A stretch of DNA of 64,000 bases, from the NCBI RefSeq assembly GCF_041929345.1, contig NZ_JBHFNQ010000164.1, forward strand, positions 3,759 to 67,758, given 5' to 3'. The translations under genes and the position numbers were made by a program. Below, one piece after another: positions 41,533-50,509 of the stretch. The notes beneath the pieces were generated by a model that did no database searches, was not told the origin of the DNA, and saw nothing but the letters and a program-made list of their open reading frames with translations. This DNA is from Floridanema aerugineum. Lineage in GTDB: Bacteria; Cyanobacteriota; Cyanobacteriia; Cyanobacteriales; Aerosakkonemataceae. Each line of letters starts with the position of its first letter. The stretch's first letter is position 1.

Positions 41533-42321
41533 ATGTTGCTCAATTTAATTGCAGATTACGGGAATGGCGATCCAGCTTTTGCAGAAGTAATTCAACGTCT
41601 GATAGCAGAAATACCGGAAGCGCAGATTCACTGTCTTTCAGTACCGCCTTTTAGTACTTTAGCAACGGGGTTTTGGGTGGCGCAATTGGGTTTAAATAAA
41701 GGGCCAAAAAATCGCTTGATTTATCATAACTGTGCTCCGCGACAAGATAATCCAGAAGCTAGGCAAAATAACGAGGGGGAAGGGTTAACTTATGCTTTGT
41801 TACCGAATGATGTGAAAGTTGTTGGAGTTTTTGCCGGATACACCCTTTCTTTTATTAAGAATCATGCCCAAGTTTTGCATACAATCAAAGTTTCTAGGGG
41901 GGGTTCGCAGTTTCGATCGCGTGACGTATTTCCCGCTGCTGTAGGTGCGATCGCCAAAGGAGATCTCAGCCTTTTAGGAGAACAATTACATCCCGAACAA
42001 ATCCCCGACGCACCAATCGATCGCGTAGCTTGGATTGATGGCTATGGTAACATCAAAACCACCATTCCGGCACACACAATAAACCTAAAACCAGAACAAA
42101 AAGTAGTAATTCGAGTCGGAGATGTCGTCAGCGATGCCATATATTCCGATGGCAGTTTTCGCGTCCCCGAAGGTACTTTAGCATTTTCGCCCGGAAGTTC
42201 GGGATGGGAAACATCAACCGGAGAAACTATTCGCTGGATGGAACTATTTTTGCGTGGTGGAAGTGCTTGGGAACGTTTTGGTAGACCTCGCTTAAATCAA
42301 ACCGTAACTCGTCTTTCTTAA
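41533..42321 (+). CDS. SAM hydroxide adenosyltransferase (DUF62) family protein
   Basis: The 262-residue product has the two-domain pattern of SAM hydrolases/halogenases. The N-terminal part is LIADYGNGDPAFAEVIQRL and VFAGYTLSFIKN, and the C-terminal barrel includes VAWIDGYGNIKTT and LAFSPGSSGWE. Family members cleave S-adenosylmethionine to adenosine and methionine using water. The first ATG is at 41515, but the second, at 41533, has an AGGGG ribosome-binding site 8 bp upstream. It stands alone between divergent recX and a convergent GH13 gene. The N-terminal D-x-G motif of the family appears as DYG. Confidence 0.85.
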   Translation: MLLNLIADYGNGDPAFAEVIQRLIAEIPEAQIHCLSVPPFSTLATGFWVAQLGLNKGPKNRLIYHNCAPRQDNPEARQNNEGEGLTYALLPNDVKVVGVFAGYTLSFIKNHAQVLHTIKVSRGGSQFRSRDVFPAAVGAIAKGDLSLLGEQLHPEQIPDAPIDRVAWIDGYGNIKTTIPAHTINLKPEQKVVIRVGDVVSDAIYSDGSFRVPEGTLAFSPGSSGWETSTGETIRWMELFLRGGSAWERFGRPRLNQTVTRLS

Positions 42322-42347
42322 ATTAATTGTGGGTTACTGAAACTTTT

Positions 42348-42375
42348 GTAGAGACGTTGTATACAACGTCTCTAC
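42348..42375. terminator. 28-bp perfect palindrome (GTAGAGACGTTGTATACAAC) between convergent genes
   Basis: The exact palindrome lies between the convergent DUF62 and GH13 genes. Hairpins of this sequence type (TAGAGACGTTG...) are widely dispersed in cyanobacterial genomes. It could end transcription from both sides, but it lacks a clear T-run, so it may simply be a mobile palindrome. Confidence 0.55.
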
Positions 42376-42448
42376 GAAGAATGTTAAATATTTTCAGTAC
42401 AATTTCTGATAAGACTACTTATTAAGTTAGCAACTGAAGTCTGATTCA

Positions 42449-44119
42449 CTACTTAGAAACAAAAACTTTAGCTTCATGTTCGCCCAAATCAACTATTAGC
42501 TGATTATCCTTTGCTTTTACATCATTACCAGCTAACCAATCATACCAATTGTTATGCTCAGGAAATTGATTAATTTTGTATTGGGCTAAATCTTGTTCAG
42601 AAAAGTTAGCAACTACAACTACTCGCGATCCTTCTTCATTCCAACGCTGATAAGCTAATACTTTATTCTCTGAATCTTGATGGAATAAATCCACATTCTC
42701 ACTATGGAGTGCGGGATTTTGTTTTCGCAAGGTAATCAACTTTTTATAATACTCAAACAAATCATGATTGAGTTGATTATCTAACAAATTCCATCTAATA
42801 GGACTTGCTTGCTCAGTGGATTTAGATTTGCGTTTACTCTCGCCAAATTCCTCACCCATCCAAATCATTGGGACTCCCACTGCTGTCATTAATAAAACTG
42901 CTGCTAATTTCGCTCTTTTAAAAGCAGCTGCCTCAGAAATTCCAGCATTACCAAGTTTACCTAAAAGCCTTTCTTGGTCGTGACTTGCTAAATAATTTAC
43001 CAACTTATTAGTAGTTGGGTAATTCTGCTGTTTTGGTTCTAAAACTTCTTGCAATTTGTCTAAATCAAAGACATCATTGCAGATAGTTTCTGTGATAAAC
43101 ATCCGAAAACTTTCGTGCCATAAGCCGTCCATTGGCCCCTGAGAAGCAACGACACTTGGTTGTTCGGGAATGCACTCAGCAATGTTGTAAAAAGGTTTAT
43201 TTCCTGCTGCTTTTTTAGCTTCGTCAGTAATCCAATTAATAAAATTAAAATTCGGTTTTTCAATATCAAGACTAGCAAGTTGAGAAACAGCATCAAAGCG
43301 AATACCATCAATGTGATATTCTTGAATCCAAAACCGCACGACATCGCCAATAAATTTCCAAGCAGGACGAATATCTAACTTTTCATCGTAGTATTCATAA
43401 TTAAATTCTGGCCCCCAATAATCAGTTTCTTTTTTGTGTTCTTTTTTTGTGGCATAGTACCAGTAGGTGCGATCGATCTTCAGCAAAGGACATTCTGACG
43501 CAGAATGATTATAAATCCCATCAAGTATGACGCGAATTCCCCTAGCATGACACTCATCAACTAACCGTTTAAAATCCTCCGGGAAACCATAACTGTTTTC
43601 TAAAGCAAAAAAATTACTTACTAAATAACCCCAATTATATTTTCCCGGATGTTCATTTAATGGCATCAATTCAATAGCATTAATTCCTAACTCTTTCAAG
43701 TAATCCAACTTATCAACTACTCGCTTTAATACCTCTCTTTTTTCCGAGTTCGCATTACTGCCAGAAAAATCAGCAACGTGCAATTCATACATTACTAATT
43801 CCTGATTGTCAGGGAGTGGTTTATCGTCATTTTGCCAAACATAAGTATCAAGAATTCTATTGCCATCTTTGACTCGCACTACAGCGCCAGAAGTATGAGG
43901 ATCTATTTCTGTAGCGTAGGGATCTACTACTTCTTCCCATTCATTACTTTGGACACGAAACTTATACTGATAAATACCATCTTCCAACTCTACAGAAGTC
44001 CGAAAATAACCATCCTCACTCTTAATCATTGGCGCTTCTTGCCAACTATTAAAAGAACCAATCAAAGACGCTTTCTTATTATTAGGAGCAAATAACTTGA
44101 ATTCTATTGAATTTGGCAT
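42449..44119 (-). CDS. GH13 alpha-amylase family enzyme with CBM48-like N-domain
   Basis: The 556-residue product begins with an Ig-like CBM48 segment (FKLFAPNNKKASLIGSFNSW, YQYKFRVQSNEW). The GH13 barrel contains VILDGIYNH, the nucleophile motif IDGIRFDAV, the acid/base motif YNIAECIPEQP, and LASHDQERL. This is the pattern of glycogen-branching or malto-oligosyltrehalose-type GH13 enzymes. It is shorter than GlgB (about 750 residues), and trehalose-forming and debranching activities remain possible. It lies 188 bp from the GH31 pseudogene upstream, divergent from it, so the region may once have been a starch/glycogen utilisation pair. Confidence 0.88.
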   Translation of the reverse strand: MPNSIEFKLFAPNNKKASLIGSFNSWQEAPMIKSEDGYFRTSVELEDGIYQYKFRVQSNEWEEVVDPYATEIDPHTSGAVVRVKDGNRILDTYVWQNDDKPLPDNQELVMYELHVADFSGSNANSEKREVLKRVVDKLDYLKELGINAIELMPLNEHPGKYNWGYLVSNFFALENSYGFPEDFKRLVDECHARGIRVILDGIYNHSASECPLLKIDRTYWYYATKKEHKKETDYWGPEFNYEYYDEKLDIRPAWKFIGDVVRFWIQEYHIDGIRFDAVSQLASLDIEKPNFNFINWITDEAKKAAGNKPFYNIAECIPEQPSVVASQGPMDGLWHESFRMFITETICNDVFDLDKLQEVLEPKQQNYPTTNKLVNYLASHDQERLLGKLGNAGISEAAAFKRAKLAAVLLMTAVGVPMIWMGEEFGESKRKSKSTEQASPIRWNLLDNQLNHDLFEYYKKLITLRKQNPALHSENVDLFHQDSENKVLAYQRWNEEGSRVVVVANFSEQDLAQYKINQFPEHNNWYDWLAGNDVKAKDNQLIVDLGEHEAKVFVSK

Positions 44120-44299
44120 AATTTATATCTATAAACAAAGGAATTTAATATTAATCTAAAAATTAAACATCATACTTCTACCAAAGGAATGAAAGTAACC
44201 TTAAATAATCTGTCAACTGGAATACAAATAGTACAAAAAACTCGATGTAATGCAGAAATCCTCCCTAAGATTGATAGCACTCAACAATAAATTAGTGAA

Positions 44300-44755
44300 T
44301 ATTCAAAAAAGTTGCCAAAGAGACAACTGAAAAAGGCGAAATTACCGATCGACCAAAAACTTTTCGGATGTGGAATTACGACGCTGCGGGAATGTATGCA
44401 CCCGGCTCGGACCCCATGTATTTGTGTATTCCCTTGTATTTAGGTTGGCATTCTCTTGGCAGTTATTTAGTCTTTTATGAAAATAGTTTTGAAGCTTTAT
44501 TCACATTCTCCGATGGGTTATGGAAAATCGCGCCTAGATAAATTCCGTATGGTAAGATTTGAAGACGGAATAGAAATCTTTTGGGAACAACAAGGAGAAT
44601 ATGCTTTTCCTTACCAAACCGTGAAGATTCAATTACATGGAATGGAAGCAAAAGCAGCTTGGGTAAACGGTAACTCCGTTGACTGCCAAGAGAATTATTT
44701 AATAACTGAACAATTTCCTCAAATGTACGTTGCTGGAGAATTTAAAATAGATTAA
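44300..44755 (+). pseudogene. GH31 alpha-glucosidase pseudogene with internal deletion
   Basis: Two pieces of a GH31 glycosidase are joined directly. The first, about 44300-44500, reads RPKTFRMWNYDAAG, APGSDPMYLCIPLYLG, LGSYLVFYENS, which is the N-terminal domain. The second, in another frame from 44510 to 44755, reads GYGKSRLDKFRMVRFEDGIE and ends with a C-terminal-domain sequence (FWEQQGEYAFPYQTVKIQLH, NYLITEQFPQM). The catalytic barrel, several hundred residues, is missing, and the frames differ. It cannot produce active enzyme; a 92-residue frame starting at 44477 covers the C-terminal piece only. It lies beside the GH13 gene. Confidence 0.7.
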
Positions 44756-44830
44756 ATAATTTTTTTGAACATCTGTGTTCATCCGTGTTCATCTGTTGAG
44801 TTTGTTTTAGAACATTACTAACATAATTTG

Positions 44831-44857
44831 GTGAGTTACACTGCGTTAACGCACCCT
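44831..44857. repeat. Degenerate family A REP
   Basis: GGTGAGTTACACTGCGTTAA followed by CGCACCCTAG resembles the family A palindrome with several mismatches. It lies between the GH31 pseudogene and the DUF6335 gene, 17 bp from the latter's stop codon. Confidence 0.6.
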
Positions 44858-44873
44858 AGTAATTTTGCTGTGT

Positions 44874-45284
44874 TTATTCTCGGCGTTCTTGATAATCTTC
44901 AGAAGAAGTTGGGTCTAATTCCCAGCGGCGATCGTCCCGTTGTTCTAAGATTTCAGTAGTGCGGAGGAAAGCGCGATCGTCCATTTCCAAACCAACAGCA
45001 GCACCCAATTCCTCAACAATACTCTGATCGGGAGTGGCGACAGTTCCACCTACAGCTTCTTCGCCATCAGAATTAGCTAGTTCCCAAGCAGCATCCACGT
45101 CACCGCCACTTAATTCGGGACTAGTCGAAGTGTACTGTTTCTCCTCATCCCGCAGTCTGCGCGTGCCAATATTGTATCCTGGCTCTGGCTTAATTCCAGT
45201 TCCGTAAGACTCAGTAATTTCTTGCGGTAGATTGGAAATTACCCCTTCGTTATTGTTTAGGTTCTTATCTGTTTTGTCAGCCAT
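44874..45284 (-). CDS. DUF6335 family protein
   Basis: The 136-residue product is acidic and hydrophilic. It contains LPQEITESYGTGIKPEPGYN and GGDVDAAWELANSDGEEAVG, which match the DUF6335 family seen in many cyanobacteria, and a C-terminal DDRRWELDPTSSEDYQERRE. It has no membrane segment or signal peptide and is likely intrinsically disordered in part. Its function is unknown; it is divergent from the DUF2267 gene across 182 bp, suggesting shared stress regulation. An AAGGAGCG-type ribosome-binding site precedes the ATG. Confidence 0.78.
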   Translation of the reverse strand: MADKTDKNLNNNEGVISNLPQEITESYGTGIKPEPGYNIGTRRLRDEEKQYTSTSPELSGGDVDAAWELANSDGEEAVGGTVATPDQSIVEELGAAVGLEMDDRAFLRTTEILEQRDDRRWELDPTSSEDYQERRE

Positions 45285-45466
45285 AATACACGCTCCTTAT
45301 ATCTTTACTAGGTTAGTTTCTTACAACAAATATTATGTCTGACTTTAGAGCGAAACCGATCTATCTCTTTTGATTGACGAGAACTCAGGGCGAAAATACA
45401 TAACCTAGTAAGAGATCCGATGAGCGATCGCAACTTTTGTTGAGATAAAAAATATCAGAGGATACC

Positions 45467-45877
45467 ATGCAACGTGATGAATTTTTTAAGCACGTTCAAA
45501 GTATTGCCCAGCTTGGTTCTCATGAAGAAGCAGAACGTGCTGTTCGTGCTACTTTAGAAACCCTTAAAGAACGTATTGTCGGCGATGAGGCTAAAGATTT
45601 AGCTTCTCAATTACCAGCAGAAATCGGGGAGTATTTACGCGGTAGAGAAGGAGAGAACGGGCAAGCCTTTTCTCTACAAGAATTTTATCAAAAGGTTGCC
45701 GAAAAAGAAAGTGTAGATCCAGTTACAGCCGCCACTCATGCGCGTGCTGTTGTCTCAGTTTTAAATATTGCGGTTACACCAGGGGAATTTGCAGATATTC
45801 GGGCTAATCTTTCGCCTGATTATTTGGATTTATTACCTTCAGCTAACCCCAGTTCACAAGTAGTTTCTGGAAGTTAA
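45467..45877 (+). CDS. DUF2267 domain protein
   Basis: The 136-residue product shows the DUF2267 helical repeats: RDEFFKHVQSIAQLGSHEEA, ATLETLKERIVGDEAKDLAS, LPAEIGEYLRG and FYQKVAEKESVDPVTAATHA. DUF2267 proteins are small, soluble and helical, often encoded in stress or osmotic clusters, with no established enzyme activity. It is the first gene of the rightward stress series, 36 bp before the DJ-1 gene. The ATG at 45467 follows an AGAGG-like ribosome-binding site. The neighbouring genes suggest a role in general stress. Confidence 0.85.
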   Translation: MQRDEFFKHVQSIAQLGSHEEAERAVRATLETLKERIVGDEAKDLASQLPAEIGEYLRGREGENGQAFSLQEFYQKVAEKESVDPVTAATHARAVVSVLNIAVTPGEFADIRANLSPDYLDLLPSANPSSQVVSGS

Positions 45878-45913
45878 ATTGAACAAAATTTACCAAGACT
45901 TTGAGGAAATAAA

Positions 45914-47014
45914 ATGGCACATCATAACGGTCACAGCATTAATAAAAGAGTAGCAATTCTCATTGAGACTGGAGTGGAAGATTCCGAGTTTCAAGTACCT
46001 TATAAAGCGATAAAAATGGCGGGATTCGATGTAGTTGTTCTCGGTTCTCGGATGAACAGCACTTATGTTGGAAAGAATGGCAAAGTTTCCCAGAAACCTG
46101 ACGCAACTACTACCGAATCTCGTCCTGAAGAATTCGATGCAGTAATTATTCCTGGGGGAATGGCTCCTGACACAATGCGGACTAACCCAAATACGGTAAG
46201 ATTTGTGCAGGAAGCAATGAGACAAGGAAAATTAATTGCTGCTGTTTGTCATGGGCCACAAGTATTAATTGAAGGCGATTTGCTCAAAGATAAAAATGCC
46301 ACTGGCTATCGCGCAATCCGCAAGGATATGATTAACGCTGGTGCTAATTACATTGATGAACCTTTGGTGGTTGATGGCAATTTAATTACTTCTAGAAGAC
46401 CGGGAGATTTAGCAATTTTTACCACTGCAATTTTAAGCCGTTTAGGTTATGGTGGTCAGGAAGTAGACTTGCCTAATGAAAGTGATATTACTGCTGAATG
46501 GTGGAAACTTGCTGATGCTTGGGGTGGTTCTACAAAAGGCGACATTACTAAAGCTTTGAATACATCTCTTGCAGGTGAGCGTTATTCTCATGAAGAGTTT
46601 CAAAAGTATGCAGAAAAATGCTCTGATGTGGAATTGCGATCGCTATTACAAGAAATAATCGCTAACAAAGCCAGCCACATTCAAATGATCGAAGCACGCC
46701 TAAATGCACTAGGCGAAAAACCCTCTTTACCAGCACAAGCTGCTGATACTTACGCCAAAATAAAAACTGGCTTACAAGGTAGCGACGATTTGTTTATGTT
46801 GCGTACTGCTTTAGGCGATATCCAAACAGCAGTTGTGGATACATATCAACTGAGTTCTCAATTAACTGATCCAGTTTCTACAGCTTTGTTCTTAGAAATT
46901 GAAGAAGATTTAGCCAAATACGAACGGCGTTTAGCAGACCTTTATAAAGCGCGTTTTGCTGGAGAAATTGCACCAGCAGCTAAACCTTCAACAAGTCCTG
47001 CTGTAGGTGTTTAA
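45914..47014 (+). CDS. DJ-1/PfpI family protein fused to a ferritin-like helical domain
   Basis: The 366-residue product has two parts. Residues about 10-185 are a DJ-1/PfpI domain with the nucleophile elbow AAVCHGPQ (Cys112) and the segment VIIPGGMAPD. Residues about 210-350 form four helices (HEEFQKYAEKCSDVELRSLL, LQEIIANKASHIQMIEARLN, LFMLRTALGDIQTAVVDTYQ), like DUF2383-type ferritin-like bundles. DJ-1/PfpI proteins act as proteases, glyoxalases or redox chaperones. The fusion is probably a stress-protection protein. It sits between DUF2267 and SDR genes in the same series. Confidence 0.87.
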   Translation: MAHHNGHSINKRVAILIETGVEDSEFQVPYKAIKMAGFDVVVLGSRMNSTYVGKNGKVSQKPDATTTESRPEEFDAVIIPGGMAPDTMRTNPNTVRFVQEAMRQGKLIAAVCHGPQVLIEGDLLKDKNATGYRAIRKDMINAGANYIDEPLVVDGNLITSRRPGDLAIFTTAILSRLGYGGQEVDLPNESDITAEWWKLADAWGGSTKGDITKALNTSLAGERYSHEEFQKYAEKCSDVELRSLLQEIIANKASHIQMIEARLNALGEKPSLPAQAADTYAKIKTGLQGSDDLFMLRTALGDIQTAVVDTYQLSSQLTDPVSTALFLEIEEDLAKYERRLADLYKARFAGEIAPAAKPSTSPAVGV

Positions 47015-47027
47015 TTTGGGCATGACA

Positions 47028-47055
47028 GGCAAGATGCCTGTCCTACGGGACGGGA
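47028..47055. repeat. Short palindrome (ACAGGCAAGATGCCTGT)
   Basis: ACAGGCAAGATGCCTGT followed by a second small inverted repeat (CCTACGGGACGGG) lies between the DJ-1 and SDR genes. The GGCAAGATGCC core is shared with the inner arms of the MITE-like elements at 32367 and 63775. Confidence 0.7.
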
Positions 47056-47104
47056 AAATTTAGTTTCTTGTCCCGATTTTTTGGAAAAATCAGGAGGTGA
47101 AAAA

Positions 47105-47983
47105 GTGGAAAGAAGATTAGAAGGGAAAGTGGCAATTATCACGGGTGCAGGTACAGGAATTGGCGAAGCTATTGCTCACAAATTTGCTAAAGAAGGGGCA
47201 AAAGTTGTAGTTAATGGATTACCCAGCGATCCAGTTGCAGAAGTTGTAGCTGCAATTAAAAAATATGGTGGTCAAGCTGTAGCTTATACTGGTGATATTT
47301 CGGAAGAAAATCATGCTCAAGCTTGCGTTCATGCCGCAATTACTGAGTTTGGAAATCTCCACATTTTGATTAATAATGCTGGCGTTTTCTTAACAACTGC
47401 GGAAATGCAAAGTTATCCGGTAGAAGATTTCGATCGCACTATCAGAATGAATCTTCGTTCCGCATTTTTGATGACAAAATACGCTTTACCGCACTTACAA
47501 AGAACCAAAGGAAATATCGTTTCCACAGGTTCAGAAGCTGGGTTTAATGGATTAGCTCAAAATGCTCCTTATGGCGGAACAAAAGGCTGGATGCACTCTT
47601 TTATGAAAGGAGTTGCTGTTGAACAAGCTCAATATGGAGTGCGAGCAAATTGTGTTTGCCCGGGTGCAATTGATACTGCTTGGACACACAAAGAAACGGG
47701 GCCAATGGATTCCAAAATGGAGCAAACTTTAATTAAAGGAACTCCAATGGCGCGACGGGGTACACCGGAAGAAGTTGCCAATGTTTTTGCTTTTTTGGCA
47801 TCTGATGAAGCCAGTTATGTAACGGGTGCATTGTGGTTAGTTGATGGCGGTGTAACTGTTGCTAAAGGGTCAGTTGGTGAAGATACGCCGAACTATTTGC
47901 GGGAAGAACCTCAAGGTGAGTTGCGCTTAGATCATTCGTTAGAAGGATTAAAAAACAAAGAGACTCACGCTATCAAGAAATAA
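47105..47983 (+). CDS. Short-chain dehydrogenase (glucose-1-dehydrogenase-like)
   Basis: The 292-residue product is a classical SDR: TGAGTGIG near residue 15, NNAGV, then YGGTKGW as the catalytic Tyr/Lys and a CPGAIDTAW motif, with a C-terminal VTGALWLVDGG. The start is the GTG at 47105, preceded by an AGGAGGTG ribosome-binding site 6 bp away; an upstream in-frame TTG at 47081 has no such site. These enzymes reduce or oxidise a sugar or alcohol with NAD(P). It follows the DJ-1 gene and precedes the phosphoribosyltransferase gene by 17 bp, so it is co-transcribed with the stress series. Confidence 0.88.
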   Translation: MERRLEGKVAIITGAGTGIGEAIAHKFAKEGAKVVVNGLPSDPVAEVVAAIKKYGGQAVAYTGDISEENHAQACVHAAITEFGNLHILINNAGVFLTTAEMQSYPVEDFDRTIRMNLRSAFLMTKYALPHLQRTKGNIVSTGSEAGFNGLAQNAPYGGTKGWMHSFMKGVAVEQAQYGVRANCVCPGAIDTAWTHKETGPMDSKMEQTLIKGTPMARRGTPEEVANVFAFLASDEASYVTGALWLVDGGVTVAKGSVGEDTPNYLREEPQGELRLDHSLEGLKNKETHAIKK

Positions 47984-48000
47984 GCTAGCGAGGGGAAAGT

Positions 48001-48657
48001 ATGACACCATTTCGCGATCGCACACAAGCAGGTAAATTATTAGCCGAAAAACTGACAAAATACGCTAATAATTCCGATGTTTTGGTATTAGCATTACCTC
48101 GTGGGGGGGTTCCCGTTGCTTTTGAAGTAGCCAAAGCTTTAAATGTACCATTGGACGTATTTATAGTGCGAAAATTGGGAGTTCCTAGCCATACAGAATT
48201 AGCGATGGGTGCGATCGCTTCTGGCGGTGTCTGCTTCTTGGATCGAGAAATTATTAGGTCGTTTGATGTTTCCCAAGAGGCGATCGATTTAGTCAAGCAA
48301 CATGAAGAAAGAGAATTAAAACGGCGGGAAAATATTTACCGAAAAAACCGACCAGAACCCAATTTTCGCGATCGCACAATCATTTTAGTAGACGATGGTT
48401 TAGCCACTGGTGCCACAATGCGGGTTGCTGTAATGGCGCTCAAACCTCATCAACCAAAGTCTATTGTGGTTGCAGTTCCTGTTGCTGCTACAGAAAGTTT
48501 TTCTGAGTTTGGCGCAGAAGTAGATGAAGTAGTAAGTGTAATTTTACCCGAAAGACTTTGGGCGATCGGACATTGGTACAACAACTTTTCCCAAACCACA
48601 GATCAAGAAGTTTGTTCGCTATTGGAACAGGCAACCTGTCAACTTTCAGCAACTTGA
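48001..48657 (+). CDS. Phosphoribosyltransferase family protein
   Basis: The 218-residue product has the PRPP-binding loop IILVDDGLATGATM near residue 138 and the N-terminal dimer segment LALPRGGVPVAFEVAKAL. These are type I PRTase features. The family member found in stress clusters of bacteria is of unknown substrate; the protein is not long or similar enough to assign to pyrE or apt. It lies 17 bp after the SDR gene and 22 bp before the exported-protein gene. The ATG at 48001 follows a GAGGGGA ribosome-binding site. Confidence 0.86.
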   Translation: MTPFRDRTQAGKLLAEKLTKYANNSDVLVLALPRGGVPVAFEVAKALNVPLDVFIVRKLGVPSHTELAMGAIASGGVCFLDREIIRSFDVSQEAIDLVKQHEERELKRRENIYRKNRPEPNFRDRTIILVDDGLATGATMRVAVMALKPHQPKSIVVAVPVAATESFSEFGAEVDEVVSVILPERLWAIGHWYNNFSQTTDQEVCSLLEQATCQLSAT

Positions 48658-48679
48658 TTAATTAGGAGTAAAAGAAGCA

Positions 48680-49042
48680 ATGAAAAAGCTTAATTTTCGC
48701 AAATTAGTAGTTGTTTCACTCGCCACAATTACGCTATTTTTGGGTCAATTTTTTAATTCTGGTAACTCGCTGTTAGCACAATCAAGTTCTATCACTCCAG
48801 AAGGCGACTATTACCAAGTTGCACCAGAATATGCAGGTAAAGGCCCCGTTAATTCAGTCAAAGAAACAGTGAAAAACGCTACGGAAAATATAGTAGAAAA
48901 ACTGAATTTGAATGAACCGCTACCTCCAGAAACGAAAAAGTTTATCAATCAAGTACAAGACTCCGTTGGTAACACTGCAAAACCAATTACGGGAAATCAA
49001 GAGGGATACTTCGAGAACGAAAATACCCAAATTAGACGGTGA
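48680..49042 (+). CDS. Small exported protein
   Basis: The 120-residue product starts with a signal-peptide-like stretch (KLVVVSLATITLFLGQF), with a likely cleavage near LLAQ at residue 34. The mature part is hydrophilic (EGDYYQVAPEYAGKGPVNSV ... NATENIVEKLNLNEPLPPE) with no domain I recognise. It is probably periplasmic. It follows the phosphoribosyltransferase gene by 22 bp and is 49 bp before the dehydrogenase gene, so it belongs to the stress series. An AGGAG ribosome-binding site precedes it. Confidence 0.7.
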   Translation: MKKLNFRKLVVVSLATITLFLGQFFNSGNSLLAQSSSITPEGDYYQVAPEYAGKGPVNSVKETVKNATENIVEKLNLNEPLPPETKKFINQVQDSVGNTAKPITGNQEGYFENENTQIRR

Positions 49043-49091
49043 TTAATTAAGCAAAAGTTGTTAGTCATTTAATTTCAGGAGATTTAGATTA

Positions 49092-50261
49092 ATGAAAGCA
49101 GTTTGCTGGCATGGTGCTAATGATGTCCGGGTGGAAAATGTACCCGATCCCAAAATTATTAACCCCCGTGATGCCATTATTAAAATTACTTCAACGGCAA
49201 TTTGTGGCTCAGATTTACACATTTATGATGGCTTCATTCCCACAATGGAAAAAGGGGATATTTTGGGTCATGAATTCATGGGAGAAGTAGTTGATTTAGG
49301 CAGCGAAGTTAAGAATGTGAAAATTGGCGATCGCGTAGTCGTTCCCTTCACCATTTCTTGTGGCAACTGCTTCTTTTGTAACCGCGATTTATGGTCACTT
49401 TGCGACAATTCCAACCCGAATGCTTGGATGGCTGAAAAAATGATGGGTCATTCACCATCGGGATTATTTGGTTACTCCCATTTATTCGGCGGATATGCAG
49501 GCGGACAAGCAGAATATGCCCGCGTTCCCTTTGCCGATGTTGGATTATTTAAAATCCCTGAAGGACTAACAGACGACCAAGTTTTATTCCTCACAGATAT
49601 CTTTCCAACTGGTTATATGGCAGCCGAAAATTGCCAAATTCAACCAGGCGATACTGTAGCAGTTTGGGGTTGTGGGCCTGTGGGACAATTTGCGATTAAA
49701 AGTGCTTATTTGTTGGGGGCCGATCGGGTAATTGCGATCGACCGAATTCCCGAAAGATTACAAATGGCAAAAGAACAAGGAAAAGCCGAAATCATTAATT
49801 ACGAAGAAGTCGATGCAGGCGAAGCATTAAAAGAAATGACAGGCGGAAGAGGGCCTGATGCTTGTCTTGATGCCGTAGGAATGGAAGCACATGGAACAGG
49901 TCTAGATGCCCTCTACGATAAAGCTAAACAAGCAGTACGTTTAGAAACAGATAGACCTACCGCATTAAGGCAAGTAATAGTCGCTTGTCGTAAAGGTGGA
50001 AGAGTATCTTTAGCAGGTGTTTATGGCGGCTTTTTAGACAAAATTCCGATGGGTGCAGCCTTCAACAAAGGCTTATCTTTCAAGATGGGACAAACTCATG
50101 TTCATCGCTACTTAAAACCCTTATTGGAACATATCCAAAACGGCAAAATCGACCCATCTTTTGTGATTACCCACAAGATGAATATAGAAGACGCACCCAA
50201 AGGCTACGAAATCTTTAAGCACAAAAAAGATAACTGCATCAAAGTTGTTTTAAAACCGTAA
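49092..50261 (+). CDS. Zinc-dependent alcohol dehydrogenase (FdhA-like MDR)
   Basis: The 389-residue product is a medium-chain dehydrogenase. The zinc-site residues lie in AICGSDLHIYDG, GHEFMGEVVDLG and the four-cysteine loop SCGNCFFCNRDLWSLC, and the NAD-binding motif is VWGCGPVGQFA. The length and the segment NPNAWMAEKMMGHSPSGLFG resemble glutathione-independent formaldehyde dehydrogenase-type enzymes. It oxidises an alcohol or aldehyde with NAD. It lies 49 bp after the exported-protein gene and 36 bp before a small protein gene. Detoxification of aldehydes formed under stress is a reasonable inference. Confidence 0.9.
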   Translation: MKAVCWHGANDVRVENVPDPKIINPRDAIIKITSTAICGSDLHIYDGFIPTMEKGDILGHEFMGEVVDLGSEVKNVKIGDRVVVPFTISCGNCFFCNRDLWSLCDNSNPNAWMAEKMMGHSPSGLFGYSHLFGGYAGGQAEYARVPFADVGLFKIPEGLTDDQVLFLTDIFPTGYMAAENCQIQPGDTVAVWGCGPVGQFAIKSAYLLGADRVIAIDRIPERLQMAKEQGKAEIINYEEVDAGEALKEMTGGRGPDACLDAVGMEAHGTGLDALYDKAKQAVRLETDRPTALRQVIVACRKGGRVSLAGVYGGFLDKIPMGAAFNKGLSFKMGQTHVHRYLKPLLEHIQNGKIDPSFVITHKMNIEDAPKGYEIFKHKKDNCIKVVLKP

Positions 50262-50297
50262 ATAAGTCATTTAGCAAACAACAAATTAGGAGGTTAT

Positions 50298-50507
50298 ATG
50301 TTTCTCAAAAGCAAACAAACTGGTACGCTGATTCAAATTAATGATACTGAATCTCTGATTAATCCTAATCAACAAGAGATCAAAGGACAAAATCAAGCCG
50401 GACAAGAAGAACAAGATACGACTACTTACAACAAACAAGAATTAGTTTTCCCATCCGGTGAAAGTCTCCCCCGTTGCTGGTTAGATAGCAACTACACAAC
50501 AGCTTAA
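50298..50507 (+). CDS. Small hypothetical protein
   Basis: The 69-residue product (MFLKSKQTGTLIQINDTESL, ending LPRCWLDSNYTTA) is hydrophilic and Gln/Asn-rich. I do not recognise it. A TAGGAGG ribosome-binding site precedes the ATG, which supports translation. It follows the dehydrogenase gene by 36 bp and ends 2 bp before the REP array, so it is the last gene of the series. No membrane segment or motif is visible. Confidence 0.6.
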   Translation: MFLKSKQTGTLIQINDTESLINPNQQEIKGQNQAGQEEQDTTTYNKQELVFPSGESLPRCWLDSNYTTA

Positions 50508-50509
50508 TT

